This document shows, piece by piece, positions 60,437 through 64,000 of a stretch of DNA of 64,000 nucleotides. Below the pieces are notes generated by a model that had not been told where the DNA came from, ran no database searches, and saw only the letters and a list, made by a program, of their open reading frames with translations. The stretch comes from DATNIB01 sp035604685 (lineage in GTDB: Bacteria > Actinomycetota > Acidimicrobiia > Acidimicrobiales > RAAP-2). Numbering within the stretch: position 1 is the stretch's first letter; every line of letters starts with the position of its first letter. The DNA is taken from the NCBI GenBank assembly GCA_035604685.1, contig DATNIB010000053.1, positions 1 through 64,000 of the forward strand. The letters run 5' to 3'. A program made the position numbers and the translations under genes.

Positions 60437-61482
60437 GCGGGCGCGACCTCGACGACCACCTTCACGTCGTCCGGCGAACGCTCGAGGGCCTCGGACCACC
60501 GCTCGAGCGGCACCCTGCGCGAGATGAGACGCTCCAACCAGGTGCGGTCGGCCTTGGCCAACGCGTCGGCACCGGCCTGGTAGTGCCGACGGTTGGCGTT
60601 CACGGACCCGACCACCGCCTCGTTCTCGAGCACCATCGAGCGGTTGAGCGCGCCGGCATCGACGCCGAGGGCGTGCCCCCCCGAGGACACGCCGGTCAGA
60701 CAGACGACCCCACCCGGACCGATGTGCGCCATCGCGTCGAAGACGAGCGCGCCCACCCCGGTGCACTCGAGGATGACGTCGGGCTCGGCGCACGCCTCCG
60801 AGATCGGGCCGGTGTGGTAGTGCGCGCCGAGCGCCGAGACCAGATCGGGTTTCACACCGGTCGTCATCTGATCGATGACGTGGACCTCGAGGCCGCGCTG
60901 GACACCGAGCAGCGCCGCCAGCAGGCCGACCGGCCCGGCGCCGGTGACGACCGCCCGGGCCGGCTCCCAGTGCGCCCGGCTCGCGATGCGCTCGACCTGT
61001 TCCCAGGCCTTGGCGACCACGCTCGTCGGTTCGAGCAACACGCCGAGGAGCCCGAGCGACGGGTCGAGCTTCACTGCGAAGTCCACCCCGATGCGGTAGC
61101 GCTCGGAGAGGAAGCCGTCGTGCTCCTTGATCCCGTGTTCGGTGTACTGGCCGTTGCGACAGAAATCCCACTCGCCCACGGCGCAGTTGGTGCAGGGCAC
61201 CGGGTCGGGATGCCGGACGATCCCGACGACCAGGTCCCCCACGGCCACGGCGGCGCCGGCGGGGGCCTCGAGCACGCGGCCGAGGGACTCGTGGCCGAGG
61301 ACGAGGCGCTCCCGACCGGGCGGGGCCCAGCCGTACGCCCCCGAGAGGATCTCCGCGTCGGTCCCGCAGATGCCGACGGCCACGGTCTCGACCAGCACCG
61401 GGCCATCCGCCGCCGGCGGCTCGTCGACATCGGAGAGTGCCGCCGTCCCCTGCTGGAGCGGCACGACGGTCAGCGCCTTCAT
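60433..61482 (-). CDS. gdh: Glucose 1-dehydrogenase (zinc medium-chain family)
   Basis: Oxidises glucose to gluconolactone with NAD(P). ATG at 61482 with GGGAGG 5 bases upstream gives 349 residues. Catalytic zinc ligands appear at Cys39 (GICGTDAEI), His64 and Glu65 (LGHESLG). The block CRNGQYTEHGIKEHDGF followed by LEPTSVVAKAWEQVERI is characteristic of archaeal-type glucose dehydrogenases (Haloferax, Sulfolobus). The nucleotide motif is VTGAGPVGLLAALLG. It lies 19 bases after the GH15 gene and overlaps the hydrolase downstream. Confidence 0.9.
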   Translation of the reverse strand: MKALTVVPLQQGTAALSDVDEPPAADGPVLVETVAVGICGTDAEILSGAYGWAPPGRERLVLGHESLGRVLEAPAGAAVAVGDLVVGIVRHPDPVPCTNCAVGEWDFCRNGQYTEHGIKEHDGFLSERYRIGVDFAVKLDPSLGLLGVLLEPTSVVAKAWEQVERIASRAHWEPARAVVTGAGPVGLLAALLGVQRGLEVHVIDQMTTGVKPDLVSALGAHYHTGPISEACAEPDVILECTGVGALVFDAMAHIGPGGVVCLTGVSSGGHALGVDAGALNRSMVLENEAVVGSVNANRRHYQAGADALAKADRTWLERLISRRVPLERWSEALERSPDDVKVVVEVAPA

Positions 61483-61501
61483 GGGGCCCTCCCTGGTCGG
61501 T

Positions 61502-63511
61502 TCATGGTGACGGCGTGGCGTCGGCCCGGGGGAGGTCGGCCGCCCGGGCATCGGGGTGCGGGAGGGTCACCCGGTGCGGGCGGTCCTTGCGCTTCACCTT
61601 GGAGTGGACGGCCGGTCGCCACGGGTGCCGGCTCGCCTTGCCGAGGGTGACCAGCGGGCCGGCCAGGGTGGCCACCCGTGACCGCCGCTCCTGGCGCTCG
61701 GCCTCCGAGCCCTCCGGCAGGTCGTGCTCGCTCAGGCGGCAGGCGGTGTTGACGAGCGAGACGTGCGAGAAGGCCTGGGGGAAATTGCCGACCAGGCGAC
61801 CGGCCACCGCGTCGTACTCCTCCGCCAGGAGGCCGAGGTCGTTGCGCAGGGCCAACAGGCGCTCGAACAGTGCGCGCGCGTCGTCGACCCGACCGATGAG
61901 GTGCAGGCAGTCGGCCAGCCAGAAGGAACAGGCGAGGAAGGCCCCCTCGCGGCCGGTGAGCCCGTCCACCGCGCCGTCCTCACTCGTGCGGTAGCGCAGG
62001 ACGAAGCCGTCCTCGACGAGCTCGCGCTCGACCGCCTCGATGGTGCTGATCACGCGGGGATCCTCGGGCGGGAGGAACCCGACCAGGGGGAGCATGAGGA
62101 TGCTGGCGTCCAGCTCGTCGGAGCCGTAGTACTGCGTGAACGCCTGCCGCTCTTCGTTGAAGCCCTTCTCGCACACCTCGGCGTGGATCTCGTCGCGCAG
62201 CGTGCGCCAGCGGTCGAGCGGCCCCTCGAGGTCGGGCCACTCCTCGAGCGTCCGCACCGCCCGGTCGAGAGCCACCCAGGCCATGACCTTGGAGTGCGTG
62301 AAGTGCCGGCGCGGGCCTCGCACCTCCCAGATGCCGTCGTCGGGGAGCCTCCACCCCTCCTCTAAGAACTCGACCAGAGCGGACTGCAGACCCCAGACGG
62401 CCTGGCTGGTGACGCCGTCGAACTGGCTGGCCGTGTAGAGGGCGGACATCACCTCGCCGTAGACGTCCAGCTGGTACTGGCCGGCCGCGGCGTTGCCGAT
62501 GCGGACCGGCACCGCCCCCTCGTAGCCGGGCAGCCAGTCAGCCTCCCACTCGTCGAGGCGCCGTTCGCCGGAGGGGCCGTACATGATCTGGAGCTTCGAG
62601 ACGTCACCGGCGGTCGCCCGCAACAGCCAGTCGCGCCAGGCCATCGCCTCCTCGTGGTATCCGCCGCGCATGAGCGCCTCCAGGGTGAGCGTGGCGTCAC
62701 GCAGCCAGCAGTAGCGGTAGTCCCAGTTGCGGTTGCCGCCGAGGGACTCGGGCAGTGACGTCGTGGCGGCGGCCACGATCCCCCCGGTCGGCTCGTAGGT
62801 GAGGGCCTTCAGTGCGATGAGCGACCGCACCACGGCCTCGCGGTACTCCCCCTCGAACGTGCACGCGTCCGACCACGCCCTCCACCAGTTCTCCGTCGAC
62901 TTGAGCGCGTACCACGGGTCGATCGGCCGCGGGCACATGTCGTGCGACCGGTACCAGGTCAGGCTGAACGGCATCTGCTGTCCGGCCTCGAGGGTCACCT
63001 CCGCCACTGTCTGCAGGTCCTCGCCGTGGGTCTCGGCCCGGGTCCACAGTCCGATCGAATCCGGACCGGCGGTGGCCGACAGGAGCCCGTCGTGCTGGGT
63101 CACCCAGGGGATGACGTCGCCGTAGCCGAAGCGCAGGCTGAGCTCCATGCGCACGGTGACGGTGCCCTTCAACACCTCGACGAGCCGGACCACCTGGGGA
63201 TGCACCTCGCGGATGGGCATGCAGTCGACGAGGCGCATGGTGCCGGTGGGGGTGTCGAACTCGGTCTCGAGCACAAGCGTGCCCGGGCGGTAGCGACGCC
63301 GCGCGCCCATCGCCCGGTCGCCGCTCTCGAGGACCGGCGCGATCCGCCAGTAACCGTTCGCGTCGGTGCCGAGCAGGCGGGCGAAGCAGGCCGCCGAGTC
63401 GAACCGCGGGAGGCAGAGCCAGTCGATGGAGCCGTCCCGGCCGACCAGCGCCGTCGTCTGCAAGTCCCCGATGACCGCATAGTCCTCGATCGGCAGACTC
63501 ACGGGCTGCAT
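61502..63511 (-). CDS. GH15-family glycoside hydrolase (trehalase or glucoamylase-like)
   Basis: A 669-residue enzyme with the layout of actinobacterial GH15 trehalase/glucoamylase-like proteins. The N-terminal beta domain starts with IEDYAVIGDLQTTALVGRDGSIDWLCLPRFDS. The (alpha/alpha)6 barrel has ALTYEPTGGIVAAATTSLPE, NRNWDYRYCWLRDATLTLEAL and LDVYGEVMSALY; the C-terminal part has GLTGREGAFLACSFWLADCL with the family acidic residue. No signal peptide, so it acts inside the cell. ATG at 63511 gives MQPVSLPIEDY; the frame runs further up into the protease gene. Substrate could be trehalose or an oligosaccharide. Confidence 0.9.
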   Translation of the reverse strand: MQPVSLPIEDYAVIGDLQTTALVGRDGSIDWLCLPRFDSAACFARLLGTDANGYWRIAPVLESGDRAMGARRRYRPGTLVLETEFDTPTGTMRLVDCMPIREVHPQVVRLVEVLKGTVTVRMELSLRFGYGDVIPWVTQHDGLLSATAGPDSIGLWTRAETHGEDLQTVAEVTLEAGQQMPFSLTWYRSHDMCPRPIDPWYALKSTENWWRAWSDACTFEGEYREAVVRSLIALKALTYEPTGGIVAAATTSLPESLGGNRNWDYRYCWLRDATLTLEALMRGGYHEEAMAWRDWLLRATAGDVSKLQIMYGPSGERRLDEWEADWLPGYEGAVPVRIGNAAAGQYQLDVYGEVMSALYTASQFDGVTSQAVWGLQSALVEFLEEGWRLPDDGIWEVRGPRRHFTHSKVMAWVALDRAVRTLEEWPDLEGPLDRWRTLRDEIHAEVCEKGFNEERQAFTQYYGSDELDASILMLPLVGFLPPEDPRVISTIEAVERELVEDGFVLRYRTSEDGAVDGLTGREGAFLACSFWLADCLHLIGRVDDARALFERLLALRNDLGLLAEEYDAVAGRLVGNFPQAFSHVSLVNTACRLSEHDLPEGSEAERQERRSRVATLAGPLVTLGKASRHPWRPAVHSKVKRKDRPHRVTLPHPDARAADLPRADATPSP

Positions 63512-63548
63512 TCTTGCTCGCGCCCGCCGGGCCCGGGGAACTGCCGGT

Positions 63549-64000
63549 TCAGCTCCCGGTGCAGGCCTGCGTCTGGACGGGCGCGGTGTCGCCGACCTCC
63601 TTGTCGAGGATGGGGGAGACGCCCGATGCGGCCAGCGCGTAGCCCACGTCGGGGCTGGAGATCGATCGCGAGAACACGACGCCGAGCACGTGGCCGCTCG
63701 TATTGAGGAGCGGCCCGCCCGAGTTGCCCGGGAGGACCGCCGCATCGATCTGGTACACCTGTCGCTCGACGAGGCCCTCGTTGTAGATGTCCCGGCCGAC
63801 GGCGGCCAAGGAGCCCGCCACACCGGCCGGCACCACGCTCAGCGCCCCGTTCTCGGGATAGCCGATCACGGCGCCCTCGGTGCCCCGACCCGCGGTGGCC
63901 GTCTCGAGCACGAGCGGCCTCCCGAGCGGCGCCGCGGTGCGCAAGAGCGCCAGGTCGTAGGACGGATCGAAGAAGACCGGGGTGGCCGAGTAGGTCTCGC
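63549..64000 (-). CDS. Trypsin-like serine protease, MarP-like (cut by right edge)
   Basis: C-terminal part (about 149 codons) of a chymotrypsin-fold protease; the beginning is outside the window. The catalytic Asp lies in FFDPSYDLALLRTA and the nucleophilic Ser in AAVLPGNSGGPLLNTSGHVLGVVF; the His would be upstream, off the edge. The late Ser-containing block and the SPDVGYALAAS segment resemble the actinobacterial MarP family, whose N-terminal half is a CvpA-type membrane domain, but that part cannot be seen here. It ends 37 bases before the GH15 gene and may share its transcript. Confidence 0.83.
   Translation of the reverse strand, partial: ETYSATPVFFDPSYDLALLRTAAPLGRPLVLETATAGRGTEGAVIGYPENGALSVVPAGVAGSLAAVGRDIYNEGLVERQVYQIDAAVLPGNSGGPLLNTSGHVLGVVFSRSISSPDVGYALAASGVSPILDKEVGDTAPVQTQACTGS

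Overview
The window is a 64 kb stretch of very GC-rich DNA from an actinobacterium. The best guess is a member of the class Acidimicrobiia, but that is an inference from gene content and gene order with no database search. Supporting signs are the order tRNA-Thr, tRNA-Met, rpmG, tRNA-Trp, secE, nusG, rplKA, rplJL, rpoBC, an MptB-type mannosyltransferase, a mycothiol-dependent-type DinB enzyme, and many genes whose only start signal is a TANNNT -10 element 6 to 10 bases before the start codon. No insertion sequence, prophage, CRISPR array or origin was seen.

From 1 to about 21.4 kb almost everything lies on the minus strand and is translation and transcription machinery. Reading right to left it runs tRNA-Thr(GGT), tRNA-Met(CAT), rpmG, tRNA-Trp(CCA), secE, nusG, rplK, rplA, rplJ, rplL, a small SAM methyltransferase, rpoB, rpoC, rpsL, rpsG, fusA, tuf, rpsJ, rplC, rplD, rplW, rplB, rpsS and rplV, which is cut by the left edge. 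The beta, str and S10 operons therefore sit end to end. A near-consensus promoter lies between the methyltransferase and rpoB.

From 21.4 to 46.6 kb there is a mixed chromosomal region: a GNAT acetyltransferase, an MptB-like lipid-linked mannosyltransferase, a DinB/maleylpyruvate-isomerase-like protein, tRNA-Tyr, yajQ, gtrA-cobT, acyl-CoA thioesterase II, citrate synthase, an unrecognised membrane-anchored protein, a UDP-sulfoquinovose synthase, an AddB/AddA-type recombination helicase-nuclease pair next to rmuC, phoU, lysC-asd, two tandem cyclophilins, an aminoglycoside-phosphotransferase-fold kinase and a peptidase-S51-like protein.

From 46.6 to 55.2 kb lies a metabolic island: 3-hydroxybutyryl-CoA dehydrogenase, ethylmalonyl-CoA mutase (MeaA type), propionyl-CoA carboxylase beta with a small epsilon-like partner, a PrmC-related methyltransferase, methylmalonyl-CoA epimerase, crotonyl-CoA carboxylase/reductase and acetyl-CoA acetyltransferase. 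Together these cover the signature steps that turn acetyl-CoA into ethylmalonyl-CoA and methylsuccinyl-CoA and handle propionyl-CoA and methylmalonyl-CoA, that is, much of the ethylmalonyl-CoA pathway.

From 55.2 kb to the right edge come sixA, recR and dnaX on the minus strand, the small SRP RNA, two tRNA-Ser genes flanking tadA, a small charged protein, and a probable minus-strand operon of a trypsin-like protease (cut by the right edge), a GH15 glucosidase/trehalase, a glucose 1-dehydrogenase and a metallo-beta-lactamase-fold hydrolase.
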